This document shows positions 26,703 to 35,892 of a stretch of DNA of 59,416 nucleotides, one piece after another; positions within the stretch are counted from its first letter, which is position 1; each line of letters opens with the position of its first letter. A model generated the notes under the pieces. That model did no database searches, had not been told where the DNA came from, and saw only the letters and a list, made by a program, of their open reading frames with translations. The position numbers and the translations under genes are program-made. This DNA is from Bacteroidetes bacterium B1(2017) (GTDB lineage: Bacteria > Bacteroidota > Bacteroidia > UKL13-3): positions 1 through 59,416 of the forward strand of contig NKJG01000011.1 in the NCBI GenBank assembly GCA_002256395.1, read 5' to 3'.

Positions 26703-27068
26703 TTACTTCACTCTTGTCGCTTCTACCTCAAACATGTCCATGAGTTTGCCTGTTCCATGGTCTTCGTCTTTCTTGGTGATCACCAAATTGATGTCATAGC
26801 CCGAAATGGTAAAAGCCAAAATCAATTCGTCGCCTTTTGCTTCGGCCGAAGTCATTTCGGTTTCGGTTTGCTCTCCCTTGGCTGTGAAATAGCCTTTTAG
26901 TTTCCCTTCTTTGGTTTCAAAACGCATCGGTATCGCAGCATCTCCTTCAGGAGTTCCTTTTACCAAAACCGTCCATTTGCCTTCAAAGAAGTTGCTAGAG
27001 GTTTGTGAAAAACCTTTGGTAGCCAATCCCAAAATCAATGCGAATAAAATTACACTTATTTTTTTCAT
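26703..27068 (-). CDS. Small secreted protein, single copy of the C-terminal domain of the neighbouring sugar dehydrogenase
   Basis: 121 residues from the ATG at 27068; longer frames upstream lack a signal peptide, whereas this start gives a clean one (MKKISVILFALILGLATKGFSQ). The mature ~98 residues (GKWTVLVKGTPEGDAAIPMRF ... GKLMDMFEVEATRVK) align along their whole length with residues ~1160-1256 of the giant protein encoded next door (GKWATKFIGTPGGDAAMDF ... GKLMGMFEVKGARVK). It is probably a lipocalin- or beta-barrel-like binding module. It is 234 bp downstream of that gene on the same strand and has its own strong terminator. Function unknown; a partner or competitor of the large enzyme is conceivable. 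Confidence 0.85.
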   Translation of the reverse strand: MKKISVILFALILGLATKGFSQTSSNFFEGKWTVLVKGTPEGDAAIPMRFETKEGKLKGYFTAKGEQTETEMTSAEAKGDELILAFTISGYDINLVITKKDEDHGTGKLMDMFEVEATRVK

Positions 27069-27124
27069 TTGTTTATGCGTTAAGTCGCCACTTTTGTTTA
27101 TTAAAATTAAATCCAAAAATCGTA

Positions 27125-27300
27125 AATCTAAAACAAAACCCCGCCCAATCAATAATCCAAATTCGTAATTCAAACTTCGTAATTCGAACCTCGTAATTCG
27201 TAATTCAAACCTCGCAATTCCTAATTCGAACTTCGCAATTCGTATTTCGTATTTCGTAATTCCTAATTCGTAATTCCTAATTCCTAATTCCTAAATCCTA
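27125..27300. repeat. Degenerate AATTCGT simple-sequence tract
   Basis: A chain of AATTCGTAATTC / AATTCCTAATTC units with substitutions (AACCTCGTAATTCG), about 7-8 bp period. The same kind of tract is at 31141-31317 and 58575-58675. No palindrome or coding frame. Confidence 0.75.
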
Positions 27301-27302
27301 AC

Positions 27303-30300
27303 TCACTTCACCCTCGCCCCTTTTACTTCAAACATGCCCATCAGCTTACCTTTGAAATTGTCAGCATCTTCTTTTTGTATGCCTACGTTGATGGACATTC
27401 CGTTGGCTTGGAAAAATACTTTGATGTTTTCGGCGTCTGTTTCCTCCACTTTGTCAAAAGCTTGCGTGCCTTGCAGCGAAACTATTTTTCCTGTAAGTAC
27501 ACCATTGTTTCGTTCGAGTATGAAATCCATCGCCGCATCGCCGCCTGGCGTACCGATAAACTTGGTAGCCCATTTACCCACAAAGTAATCCGCATTGGAT
27601 GAAGCCGATTTTGGAGCCTCTACCGCTGGCTTACCTTCGTTGGCCAATGTAAATTCCAAGCCCATCACCACCATAAGTGAGCCCTCCGCATTTGGGTTTA
27701 CATATACGGCATATACATCTTGCAATTTATCTGTAGAAATACCAGACAAGTTCATCGGAACCTTGAGCACTTTAGGCGTAAAGTCCATTTTCTCGCTAGG
27801 CTCTAAGAACGTAGATTCGCCAATAAGCTGCCCTTTAGGACTACCCACTCGCAACTCCACCTTGCCACCTACCGCATTCAACTGTGGCTTTGGAGCCGTT
27901 GCCATTACAATCAGTTCTTTCAAACCACTCAAATCAATTTGTTTAATGGCCATATATCCGCCTGATTTGGCTGGTATAGCCAGGTTGTTTCCACCGAAAG
28001 CCATTTTGTTGATATCCACATATTCATCGAATCCGTGGGCGTCAATTTTAGAATTCCTCAAAACAAAGGTCTGCTCAGATTTCAAAGAAGGTAGGCCATT
28101 AGATCCTTGGTCCTCGTATGCCGCACGCACTATAAATACGCCTTTGTTTTTATCGCTTGCAGGAGCTTTGGTAGTAAACGAACCTTTTACTGGCAGAGAA
28201 GATTTCGGTTTTTCGTTGGATATGTTCAAAATATACTTCACCATTTCTGAAGCATCGACTGTGGACAATTGCGGGTGACCGGCCATGGCCGTTTCTCCCC
28301 ATACACCACTTCCGCCAGAGATTATTTTCTTGGTAAGTTTCTCCAAAGCCGTGGCATCGCCCTTGTATTTGTTAGAAACATCGCGGTAGCTAGGCCCGAT
28401 AGATTTTTTCTCTTTGCTGTGGCAAGCCATACAGTCGCTGGCCTCAATCAGTTTTTTGCCCGTTGCAAAGGCCGCACTTGCATCTGCCGAACGGTGTCCC
28501 ATGGCGATCATGTTCTTATCGAAGCCTTCAGCCAAATAATCAATATTCACGGCTACTTGATCAGGCTCAATACCATTTTCTAAAGTGCCGTCTTCTTTGT
28601 CTTTTACCTTTATTTCGTAAGGAAACGATTTATTGGCCACATAAAAAGTCTTGTTGCTCATGGGCATTTCAAGGCTTAACATCGGAGGCTCGTTACCTGC
28701 GGTTATTTCCATGGCTTGGCTATTGATACCGCCTTTGCCGTCGTTTACGGTCAATACCACTTTGTATGAACCCATTTTGCTGAGCGTCAAATTGGCATCA
28801 GGTGTAGTGATTACTTTTACAAAACCCTCTTTAGAGGTAATCTTCCAAGTATATTTCAGGAGGTCATTGTCTGCATCGAAAGTACCTTTTGAGGTCAACT
28901 TAAGGTTAAAAGGTACCGCTCCACCCATTTGATTAGCAGCCATTTGTATTTGTGGCTTGCGATTGAAACCATTGTATTCTATACGTATCAAACGAGCATC
29001 ATCATTGGCCGTAAACCAGCCCGAGCCATATTCCAGCATATACAAGTCGCCATTTTCTGCAAACTCCATATCCATGGGATTACTAAATTTGTAGCTGGGC
29101 ATAAATCGCTCCATCGAAGCGTAGTTGCCGTCTTTGTCAAAACTCACGGCCATTACCCAACCACGCATCCATTCGTAGGCAAAAAACTTACCGTCATAAT
29201 ATTTAGGGAAAGCCCTAGAAGCTGTATTAAACATATCTTTGTAGTAAACAGGCCCTGCCATGGGATTGCATCCACCTGCACCCACCTGAGGAAACTCTTG
29301 GCTGTTGCCATAAGTATACCAAATCATAGCACCTTTAGCAGGAGGCAACTGGGTCAAACCGGTATTATTCGGCGATGTGTTGATGGGCTTGAGATAGTCC
29401 CATTTGTCGCTAGAAGTATTGCTGGCAAAATCAAATTTGGTATAAGGACTGTTGTCACCCACAAAATGCGGCCAACCGTAATTCCCAGCGGATGGAGCTT
29501 GACCAAACTCACAAGTACCTGCAGCACCACGGCTTGGATCTGCTTTAGAAGCATCAGGTCCAACATCCCCCCAATACAATTTACTGTTTTTAGGATCTAC
29601 GGATATTCTGTAAGGATTGCGGTGTCCCATGGTGTAGATCTCAGGACGTGTTTTTTCTGCACCTTTCGCAAACAAGTTTCCTTCAGGTATGGTGTAGGCA
29701 CCGTCGACATTTGGCTTGATTCTGAGTATTTTACCACGCAAATCATTGGTATTGGCCGATGATTTCTGAGCATCCCACGGACTTCTGCCCGGGCGTTCGT
29801 CACTAGGACTATAGCCGTTAGATGCATGGGGATTGGTATTGTCGCCTGTAGAAAGGTATAAATTTCCTTGCTTGTCCCAATCAATCGATCCACCCGTGTG
29901 GCAACATTCCTCACGTTGGGTTTCTACTTTTAATAGTTCTTTTTCTGAATCTAAAAGTAGCTCATCGCCTTTCATGGTAAATCTTGAAAGTACATTATAA
30001 GAACCTTTGGTAGAAGAATAATACAAGTAAATCCACTGATTTTGGGCGAATTTCGGGTCTTTATTCAATCCCAAAAGTCCATCTTCGGCCACAGCTTCTT
30101 TTCCGTCTTTGCTCACATATTTCAGACTAACTGGAAGTTTATTGATGGTTTTTAGGGTCTTGGTTTTGCCATTGTAAAGTCTTACCTCACCTTTTCTTTG
30201 AATGAAAAGGACACGGTCTTTGTCCAATACACTCAGTTCAACGGGTTCGTCTAATTTTTCTTCGAGTACTACTTTTGTAAAGCGATTTTCCTCTGGACGA

Positions 30301-31073
30301 GCTTTAGAAAAATCGAGCGGTTTAGGAGCATCTCCGCCACTGGTATATTTGATACCTGCGTATAAATGGTTCAAAAATAGTGGTTCGGCAAAGGTTTCGT
30401 CGGTGTGACCCATGGCCGTATAAAACGAGCGTCCGCCTTGAAATTCTTGGTACCAGCTCATGGGGTGATTGTCGCCATTTTTACCGCCGGTATAGCTTTT
30501 TTCATCTATTTTAAGGACCACATTGATTTTTGGAGAGATATCTTTGAAGGCATAAAATTCGTCAGAACGCTCAAAAGAGTCCGGCATACCCGCAGTGAAT
30601 TCATTCTTTTGGGTGACATAAAACCTTCCTTTTTGAACATTATTAGGCATGGGGTGATCTAGAAACCAAGCACCTGCCAGTTGATTGTACCATGGCCATT
30701 CGTATTCGGTATCGGTAGCGGCGTGAATACCCACATAACCACCACCTGCTTGAATATAGCGTTCAAAAGCATTCTGTTGCTCATTATTAAGAATATCACC
30801 GGTGGTATTCAAGAAAATTACTGTATTAAATTTCTTTAGATTCAATTCAGTAAACTGAGCTGCATCTTCGGTAAAACTCACTCCAAAGCCTTTTTCTTTG
30901 GCCATTTTAGCCAAAGCAGTTTTTCCGGCTTCAATAGATTGATGTCTGAACGCTGCTGTCTTGCTAAATACCAAAACATTGATTTTGGTTTGTGCAAGCA
31001 GCGTGTTGACAGTAAACAACATAAAAACAGTCATGAAGATCTGCTTTACTATGTTTAAACCTTGTTTTTTCAT
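27303..31073 (-). CDS. ThuA / PQQ-type sugar dehydrogenase / PKD / cytochrome c multidomain protein
   Basis: 1256 residues, exported (signal peptide ending about LLAQ, residue 27). In order: ThuA glutamine-amidotransferase-like domain (about 30-250, HAATDTEYEWPW); six-bladed soluble glucose/sorbosone-dehydrogenase-type propeller (about 260-720, CCHTGGSIDWD, LRGKILRIKP, MGHRNPYRI); PKD domain (about 725-815); class I cytochrome c with haem motif CMACH (Cys881-His885) and likely axial Met930; a CBM6-like domain (about 970-1140); and a ~98-residue C-terminal module repeated as the gene at 26703. Suggested role: periplasmic or surface PQQ-dependent oxidation of a sugar or polyol, passing electrons to the fused cytochrome. 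It is the distal gene of a minus-strand block with an MFS, an SDR and a second ThuA protein. Confidence 0.88.
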   Translation of the reverse strand: MKKQGLNIVKQIFMTVFMLFTVNTLLAQTKINVLVFSKTAAFRHQSIEAGKTALAKMAKEKGFGVSFTEDAAQFTELNLKKFNTVIFLNTTGDILNNEQQNAFERYIQAGGGYVGIHAATDTEYEWPWYNQLAGAWFLDHPMPNNVQKGRFYVTQKNEFTAGMPDSFERSDEFYAFKDISPKINVVLKIDEKSYTGGKNGDNHPMSWYQEFQGGRSFYTAMGHTDETFAEPLFLNHLYAGIKYTSGGDAPKPLDFSKARPEENRFTKVVLEEKLDEPVELSVLDKDRVLFIQRKGEVRLYNGKTKTLKTINKLPVSLKYVSKDGKEAVAEDGLLGLNKDPKFAQNQWIYLYYSSTKGSYNVLSRFTMKGDELLLDSEKELLKVETQREECCHTGGSIDWDKQGNLYLSTGDNTNPHASNGYSPSDERPGRSPWDAQKSSANTNDLRGKILRIKPNVDGAYTIPEGNLFAKGAEKTRPEIYTMGHRNPYRISVDPKNSKLYWGDVGPDASKADPSRGAAGTCEFGQAPSAGNYGWPHFVGDNSPYTKFDFASNTSSDKWDYLKPINTSPNNTGLTQLPPAKGAMIWYTYGNSQEFPQVGAGGCNPMAGPVYYKDMFNTASRAFPKYYDGKFFAYEWMRGWVMAVSFDKDGNYASMERFMPSYKFSNPMDMEFAENGDLYMLEYGSGWFTANDDARLIRIEYNGFNRKPQIQMAANQMGGAVPFNLKLTSKGTFDADNDLLKYTWKITSKEGFVKVITTPDANLTLSKMGSYKVVLTVNDGKGGINSQAMEITAGNEPPMLSLEMPMSNKTFYVANKSFPYEIKVKDKEDGTLENGIEPDQVAVNIDYLAEGFDKNMIAMGHRSADASAAFATGKKLIEASDCMACHSKEKKSIGPSYRDVSNKYKGDATALEKLTKKIISGGSGVWGETAMAGHPQLSTVDASEMVKYILNISNEKPKSSLPVKGSFTTKAPASDKNKGVFIVRAAYEDQGSNGLPSLKSEQTFVLRNSKIDAHGFDEYVDINKMAFGGNNLAIPAKSGGYMAIKQIDLSGLKELIVMATAPKPQLNAVGGKVELRVGSPKGQLIGESTFLEPSEKMDFTPKVLKVPMNLSGISTDKLQDVYAVYVNPNAEGSLMVVMGLEFTLANEGKPAVEAPKSASSNADYFVGKWATKFIGTPGGDAAMDFILERNNGVLTGKIVSLQGTQAFDKVEETDAENIKVFFQANGMSINVGIQKEDADNFKGKLMGMFEVKGARVK

Positions 31074-31140
31074 ATATGTAAAATTGATTAATTGATTTTC
31101 TATTTAAACTCCCACGCAGAGAAATGTCGCTCCATACGAA

Positions 31141-31317
31141 CTAAATAATTCGTTATTCGTTATTCGTTATTCGTTATTGGTTATTCGTACCTCGTAATTC
31201 GATATTCGATATTCGTTATTCGTTATTCGTTATTCATTATTCGTTATTCCTACCTCCCAATTCCCAATTCCTAATTCGTACCTCGTAATTCCCAATTCCC
31301 AGTTCCCAATTCGTACC
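31141..31317. repeat. Degenerate TTATTCGTTATTCG simple-sequence tract
   Basis: TTATTCG units in tandem (CGTTATTCGTTATTCGTTATTCG at the start) change into CCCAATTCCCAATTC units towards the transporter gene. It occupies the whole gap between the giant dehydrogenase and the MFS gene and abuts the MFS stop codon. Confidence 0.75.
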
Positions 31318-32529
31318 TCACAACTCCTCCATATAATTCAGATCCTTATGAAAAGTTTCTTCTAAATTTCTTAATCCCCAGAATGCCAATAAAATAGCCA
31401 CCACTCCTACCACCATGGCCGAGTTTACTGTTCCTATGTAGGGGTTCAAAAAACCAAACAATAAGGTCTGAGGAATTACGGTAGCTCTAAGAATATTCAG
31501 TGAAGAAGTCGTAACGGTGGCTCTGATGTTGGTTCCATACTGCTCTGCTGCTAAGGTCAATAGCACGATGGAATAACCCACACAGAAGCCTAAGAAAAGT
31601 AGCAATCCATAATACAAGGTCAAAGATTTGTTGCCCATTACAAAGAAAACAACAGCCCCGACTGCATACATAGATAAATACAGTAGGATGGCTTTCTTAC
31701 GACTTTTTAGGAGCTGACTCACAAATCCGCCCGTCAAATCTCCGAAAGTAAGGCCAATAAAATAATAGGTAAATACTGCGGAAACCGAAGGCATGGGGTT
31801 CATTCCCCAAGCTTTGGCAATTTCAGGCGTAAAGGTCATCACCACGCCATTGACATACCAAACAGGAAAACCCAAAACACAGATACTGATGTATTTAATG
31901 ATGTAATCTTTGTTTTTAAACAATAGCCGTAAATCTCCTTTATTAGAAGTCTTGTCTTTCATTTGGTTAAAAAGCCCTGATTCCAAAACGCCTAATCGTA
32001 AAATCAGTAGCAGAAAACCAAGTCCTCCACCAAGTTGGTATGTAAACTGCCAAGAGTATTTTCCACCAATATAAGCACCAACAATGGCCCCCAACATACC
32101 ACAACCGCCTATGATGGCAGGCCCAATGCCTCTGTATTTTTGAGGCATTTGTTCGGTCACCAAGGTTATGGCTGCTCCAAGTTCACCGGCTAAACCTACG
32201 CCAGCCAGAAACCGTAGTAATAAATAAATTTCAAAATTTGGGGCGTAGGCATTGGCAAAAGTTGCTGACGAATACAAAATAATAGAACCAAAAAGTACAG
32301 ACAACCTGCCCAGTTTATCACCAATAATTCCCCATACAAAGCCGCCTATCAACATGCCCACCATTTGGACATTGATCAAAGAAACGCCTTTAGAAAGTAG
32401 CTCTGATTCGGGAATTCCCAATTCCAAGAGACTTTTGGAACGGACAATACTGAGAATGATGATGTCGTACAAATCAACAAAAAAGCCCAATGCTGAGGCG
32501 ATAATGGCGAGCCAAATGTGTTTTTTCAT
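31318..32529 (-). CDS. MFS permease, sugar/acid:H+ symporter type
   Basis: 403 residues with twelve hydrophobic helices. The start [22 protein letters not shown], the motif [13 protein letters not shown] between helices 2 and 3, and [24 protein letters not shown] in helix 4 are the hallmarks of metabolite:H+ symporters of the MFS (sugar and aromatic/organic-acid uptake). It stands between an SDR gene (90-bp gap) and the giant dehydrogenase. A reasonable guess is uptake of the oxidised sugar product or its precursor. The substrate is not readable. Confidence 0.85.
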   Translation of the reverse strand: MKKHIWLAIIASALGFFVDLYDIIILSIVRSKSLLELGIPESELLSKGVSLINVQMVGMLIGGFVWGIIGDKLGRLSVLFGSIILYSSATFANAYAPNFEIYLLLRFLAGVGLAGELGAAITLVTEQMPQKYRGIGPAIIGGCGMLGAIVGAYIGGKYSWQFTYQLGGGLGFLLLILRLGVLESGLFNQMKDKTSNKGDLRLLFKNKDYIIKYISICVLGFPVWYVNGVVMTFTPEIAKAWGMNPMPSVSAVFTYYFIGLTFGDLTGGFVSQLLKSRKKAILLYLSMYAVGAVVFFVMGNKSLTLYYGLLLFLGFCVGYSIVLLTLAAEQYGTNIRATVTTSSLNILRATVIPQTLLFGFLNPYIGTVNSAMVVGVVAILLAFWGLRNLEETFHKDLNYMEEL

Positions 32530-32619
32530 ATTTTAGCTTTTAGCCATTAGCCATAGCTTTTGGCATTATGATTCGTTTTTTGAGGCCAATAGCTTACAGC
32601 TAAAGGCCAATGAAAAAAA

Positions 32620-33390
32620 TTATACTCTCAAACTAAGTAAACCGACTCCTGCGGCATCAAATCCGCCATCTGCTGCAATGATTTGTCCATTGATATAACT
32701 GGCCGCTGGGCTACACAAGAAATAAACCATGTTGGAAATCTCGTCTGTACTGCCATAACGTGCCAATGGAATCGCATCTGCATAGGAGGTTCGAATATCG
32801 GCACTGTGTACCAATTTGGCCATTTCGGTTTCGACTGGTCCAGGGGCTACGGCGTTGGCTCTCACGCCCATGTTTCCATATTCCACGGCTTGTTGTTTGG
32901 TAAGGTGCATAATGGCTGCCTTACTTGTTCCGTAAGCTATTCTCAAAGTGCTGGCTCTTAGGCCGGATATGCTGGCGATGTTAACTATACTGCCTTTTGC
33001 AGCTATTAAAGCAGGCAAACATGCTTGGCTACAAAGAAAAGTACCATTGAGATTGGTATTCATTACCGCACTCCAATCTTCAAAAGTCACCTCTTGAGCA
33101 GGTTTGAAAATTGCTATGCCTGCATTGTTTATCAAAGCATCAATGGTAGGAAACTCATTTATAATTAATTCAAAAGTGCGTTTTACCTGCTTTGGATCAG
33201 AAACATCACAAAGAAAAAAAGTGTATCTTTCTTGATTCTTTAGGCTTGCTTCACACGATTGCAGAGAAGTTTCGTCATTGTCAATAATAATGCTATTATA
33301 ACCTTCAGCATGGAATCTTTGTGCAATAGTTAGCCCAATACCACGTGCTGCACCCGTAATTACTGCTACTTTTAATTTTTTTTCATTCAT
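32620..33390 (-). CDS. SDR family oxidoreductase
   Basis: 256 residues, classical SDR: cofactor motif TGAARGIG (about 14-21), NNAG (about 90), catalytic Ser-Tyr-Lys with YGTSK around residue 155, and a closing GQIIAADGGFDAAG. An acidic residue after beta2 (IIDND) suggests NAD. The glucose-1-dehydrogenase/3-oxoacyl-reductase-like group oxidises alcohols of sugars. It sits in the same direction as ThuA (81-bp gap) and MFS (90-bp gap) and probably belongs to one oxidative sugar pathway with them. Substrate unknown. Cytoplasmic. Confidence 0.88.
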   Translation of the reverse strand: MNEKKLKVAVITGAARGIGLTIAQRFHAEGYNSIIIDNDETSLQSCEASLKNQERYTFFLCDVSDPKQVKRTFELIINEFPTIDALINNAGIAIFKPAQEVTFEDWSAVMNTNLNGTFLCSQACLPALIAAKGSIVNIASISGLRASTLRIAYGTSKAAIMHLTKQQAVEYGNMGVRANAVAPGPVETEMAKLVHSADIRTSYADAIPLARYGSTDEISNMVYFLCSPAASYINGQIIAADGGFDAAGVGLLSLRV

Positions 33391-33471
33391 AGATTACAAA
33401 ACTTAACAAAAAAAAAACTTGGTTTTCTTCCAAATAAAACATCTACAAAAATCCCAAACCAATCTCAGCAC

Positions 33472-34335
33472 TCAAAACTTCTTAACCGCCCATTTAATCC
33501 CATTTTCAATAAGTTTTACAAAGTTTTCATCTTTCCAAGCGGTCTCGTCATGGCCCATAGAAGTATAGAATGTCTTACCTTTTCCTATGTTTTTATGCCA
33601 AGCCACAGGATGGTCTTTGCCCATTCCGAAGTCTTTGTTTGGGGCAATGAGCGGAATATTGGCCGTTGGGTCAATGGACTCACCATTTATAGTATACAAA
33701 ATATCAAAACCCTTTTGGCGGGGATTTTCTAGAAAAACATACCATTCGTCGGCACGTTTCCAGTCTTTATTTATACCTAAAACCAAGGTACTATCTGCTT
33801 GATTATCCGTCAAAATTGCTGTAGTTTCAAAAGGCATTTTGAGAGAATGATGCGAAAACTCTGCACCAGTCAGGTTTTGAACATACCAAGGCCAGTGGTG
33901 AGAATTATCTCCCGCACCATGAATACCTACTAAACTTCCACCATTTTCTACATAATTTTCAAGGGCTTTCTTTTGTTCATCGTTGATCACTTCGCCTGTG
34001 GAGTTGTTGAAAATGACTGTTTGGAATTTAGCCAATTGTTCGGCATTAAACACGCCTCCGTCTTCGGTCTCATACAAAAACCAATTGTTTTTCTTGGCCA
34101 TCTCTGCGAACACTTTCTTCGAGGCTTCAATAGAACCACCGTGACGAAAGCCCGAAGTTTTAGAGAATAACAAAATAGCAGATTGATTGGCAGGAAAATC
34201 TATTTTGGGAATATCTGTTTCATAAAAAACAGGAAATCCATTTTTGACTTTATAAACGAATCCTGCGAAAAGGCCTCCAAGAATCAGGGCTAAACCCAGG
34301 ATTACCCAAAGAATAATTTTTATAGCTTTTTTCAT
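33472..34335 (-). CDS. Membrane-anchored ThuA-domain protein
   Basis: 287 residues. One N-terminal membrane anchor (about 7-28) is followed by a ThuA domain (LLFSKTSGFRHGGSIEA ... GIHGAGDNSHHWPWY ... TSMGHDETAW). It is a paralogue of the ThuA half of the giant protein at 27303-31073, sharing the FSKT-x2-FRH, NxTG and WPWY phrases. ThuA proteins bind or process sugar-like ligands such as trehalose or 3-keto-sugars; the true reaction is not settled. First gene of the minus-strand block, divergent from the NUDIX-type regulator, with an operator-like inverted repeat between them. Confidence 0.85.
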   Translation of the reverse strand: MKKAIKIILWVILGLALILGGLFAGFVYKVKNGFPVFYETDIPKIDFPANQSAILLFSKTSGFRHGGSIEASKKVFAEMAKKNNWFLYETEDGGVFNAEQLAKFQTVIFNNSTGEVINDEQKKALENYVENGGSLVGIHGAGDNSHHWPWYVQNLTGAEFSHHSLKMPFETTAILTDNQADSTLVLGINKDWKRADEWYVFLENPRQKGFDILYTINGESIDPTANIPLIAPNKDFGMGKDHPVAWHKNIGKGKTFYTSMGHDETAWKDENFVKLIENGIKWAVKKF

Positions 34336-34377
34336 TAAAATATATAAAATTCAATAATTGAATATACTAATTTTGAA

Positions 34378-34446
34378 CAAATGTAGAAAAAGATTTATTT
34401 ATTGTCTATTTTTCAGACAATAAATTTTAATTTTATAATATATTTG
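34378..34446. promoter_or_regulatory. Divergent promoters with an 11-bp inverted-repeat operator
   Basis: A perfect inverted repeat ATTTATTGTCT-N7-AGACAATAAAT (34397-34407 / 34415-34425) sits between two Bacteroidota -7 boxes. TACATTTG on the minus strand (34378-34385) faces the ThuA gene, and TATATTTG on the plus strand (34439-34446) faces the NUDIX-type regulator. Position and symmetry suggest the binding site of that regulator for both directions. Confidence 0.75.
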
Positions 34447-34475
34447 AATAATTATATTTTAGGAGCGGTTAGAAA

Positions 34476-35234
34476 ATGTTTTCAACGACACACCAAAGAA
34501 AAAAGAACATGAAACTTTTTGACGAAAAAAATCTAATTCAACAACTTTCTATCGACAGCGTCATATTTGGATATAAAAACAAGGAATTAAAAGTGTTGGT
34601 ACCTAAACTGGGTTTTAATAAGCCACTCTATTCACTTCCTGGTGGATTTATTTTTCAAAATGAAAGCATAGATTCGGCGGCAAAAAGGATTTTAGAAGAA
34701 CGAACCAGCATCAACGACATATATTTAGAGCAATTTAGGGTATTTGGAGAAATCAATCGAACAAATTTTGACTTTATCGAACATATCAATGAAATAGGGA
34801 GAGAAAAATTTCTAAATGTAGGAATAGATGAAGCGGACATTTCCTGGCTGACAAAAAGATTTGTTTCAATTGGATATTATGCCTTGGTGGACATCAACAA
34901 AGTAAGTCCAAAAACCACTGGCTTTGATGATTCCATAGCTTGGTACAATATCAAAGATTTGCCCAAAATGATTATGGACCACAACGAAATGGTAAACCAT
35001 GCTTTGGAGGCTCTTCGTCAAAACCTTGATCAAAAACTCATTGGATTCAATCTATTGCCTGAAACTTTTACTATGAAGGAGGTTCAAGAACTTTACGAAG
35101 CAGTTTTTGACAAAGCATTTGCTAGAAACAATTTCCAAAAGAAAATATTGGATTTGGATGTATTAGAACGTCTTGAAAAGAAATTTACCGGTGCGGCCAA
35201 CAAAGCTCCGTATTTGTATAGGTTTAAGAATTGA
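34476..35234 (+). CDS. NUDIX-like transcriptional regulator (NrtR/AraR type)
   Basis: 252 residues. The N-terminal NUDIX fold (about 20-160) has a degraded NUDIX box (GGFIFQNESIDSAAKRILEERTSI region) with several metal ligands changed, as in regulators that bind but do not hydrolyse. The C-terminal ~85 residues are the winged-helix typical of this group (TMKEVQELYEAVFDKAFARNNFQKKI ... GAANKAPYLYRF). In Bacteroidota such proteins control sugar catabolism genes. It is divergent from the ThuA/SDR/MFS block with an 11-bp inverted repeat between. The ATG at 34476 has an AGGAG 10 nt upstream; an alternative ATG at 34509 (MKLFDEKN) is closer to the family's usual start. Confidence 0.85.
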   Translation: MFSTTHQRKKNMKLFDEKNLIQQLSIDSVIFGYKNKELKVLVPKLGFNKPLYSLPGGFIFQNESIDSAAKRILEERTSINDIYLEQFRVFGEINRTNFDFIEHINEIGREKFLNVGIDEADISWLTKRFVSIGYYALVDINKVSPKTTGFDDSIAWYNIKDLPKMIMDHNEMVNHALEALRQNLDQKLIGFNLLPETFTMKEVQELYEAVFDKAFARNNFQKKILDLDVLERLEKKFTGAANKAPYLYRFKN

Positions 35235-35240
35235 GGTTTC

Positions 35241-35882
35241 TTAGGTAATGTATTTATGCGACCCATCACAGCCCGGCATTTTCTTGGACATTCCACAAAC
35301 GCAATCATTAAAGCCTTTTCCATTCATGATTCTTTGGGTATAGTTTTCTATGCGAGATTCCCGAGCTTTAGATTGCTTGGCTCCAGTAAAATAAATATTG
35401 TAAGCACGCTGTCGACCAGGTGTAAGTGCCTCGAAGGCTGCTTTGAATGCCGTATCTTTTTCAAATTTTAATAATAACTCTTCTGGAAAATCAAGCTCTT
35501 TGTTTTTCTCTGCAACAGGTTTTATTCCTGCTTTGTGTGCCTCGATCATTTCATACATATAAGCCAATAAAGTGGGTTTGAGTTTTTTAATCTCTTCCAC
35601 ATTCTTGAATCTCATCAATCTCGAAAACTGAGAGTTCTCTCCGGGTTTTACGAGAATTTTCTCGGTGTCGGCTAGTAATGAACCGTTTAAAAAACTCACA
35701 AAAGCAAAATCTTTAAAGCTACTCACCATCAGAAGATTCGTACCGTCCATGGTATAGCAAGGCTGTTTCCATTTTAGCTCTTCCATGAGACCCGTTTCTA
35801 ACACAATCTTTCTGAGTTCATTGAGTTCGTCGTGCCATTTGCTTGGTTTTTCAAAAAAGTCATCAAGTAGTTCGCTCTTCAT
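35241..35882 (-). CDS. YdeI/OmdA-like DUF1801 protein with a C-terminal CDGSH motif
   Basis: 213 residues. An N-terminal DUF1801 domain (about 15-115, ELKWKQPCYTMDG) and an OmdA/YdeI-type tail (FEALTPGRQRAYNIYFTGAKQ) are followed by a CxCxxSxxxPxCDGSH sequence (Cys194-His209). This matches the 3Cys-1His [2Fe-2S] ligand set of CDGSH/mitoNEET proteins, so an Fe-S cluster site is plausible. It is the last gene of the ArsR / SRPBCC / DoxX operon on the minus strand (gap 10 bp). Function unknown; a redox or stress role is inference. Confidence 0.82.
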   Translation of the reverse strand: MKSELLDDFFEKPSKWHDELNELRKIVLETGLMEELKWKQPCYTMDGTNLLMVSSFKDFAFVSFLNGSLLADTEKILVKPGENSQFSRLMRFKNVEEIKKLKPTLLAYMYEMIEAHKAGIKPVAEKNKELDFPEELLLKFEKDTAFKAAFEALTPGRQRAYNIYFTGAKQSKARESRIENYTQRIMNGKGFNDCVCGMSKKMPGCDGSHKYIT

Positions 35883-35892
35883 TTTCTGAGTT

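Noticed and set aside
28929..29762. 277-codon open frame opposite the giant dehydrogenase
   Set aside because: Shadow of the propeller-coding strand; no family features.
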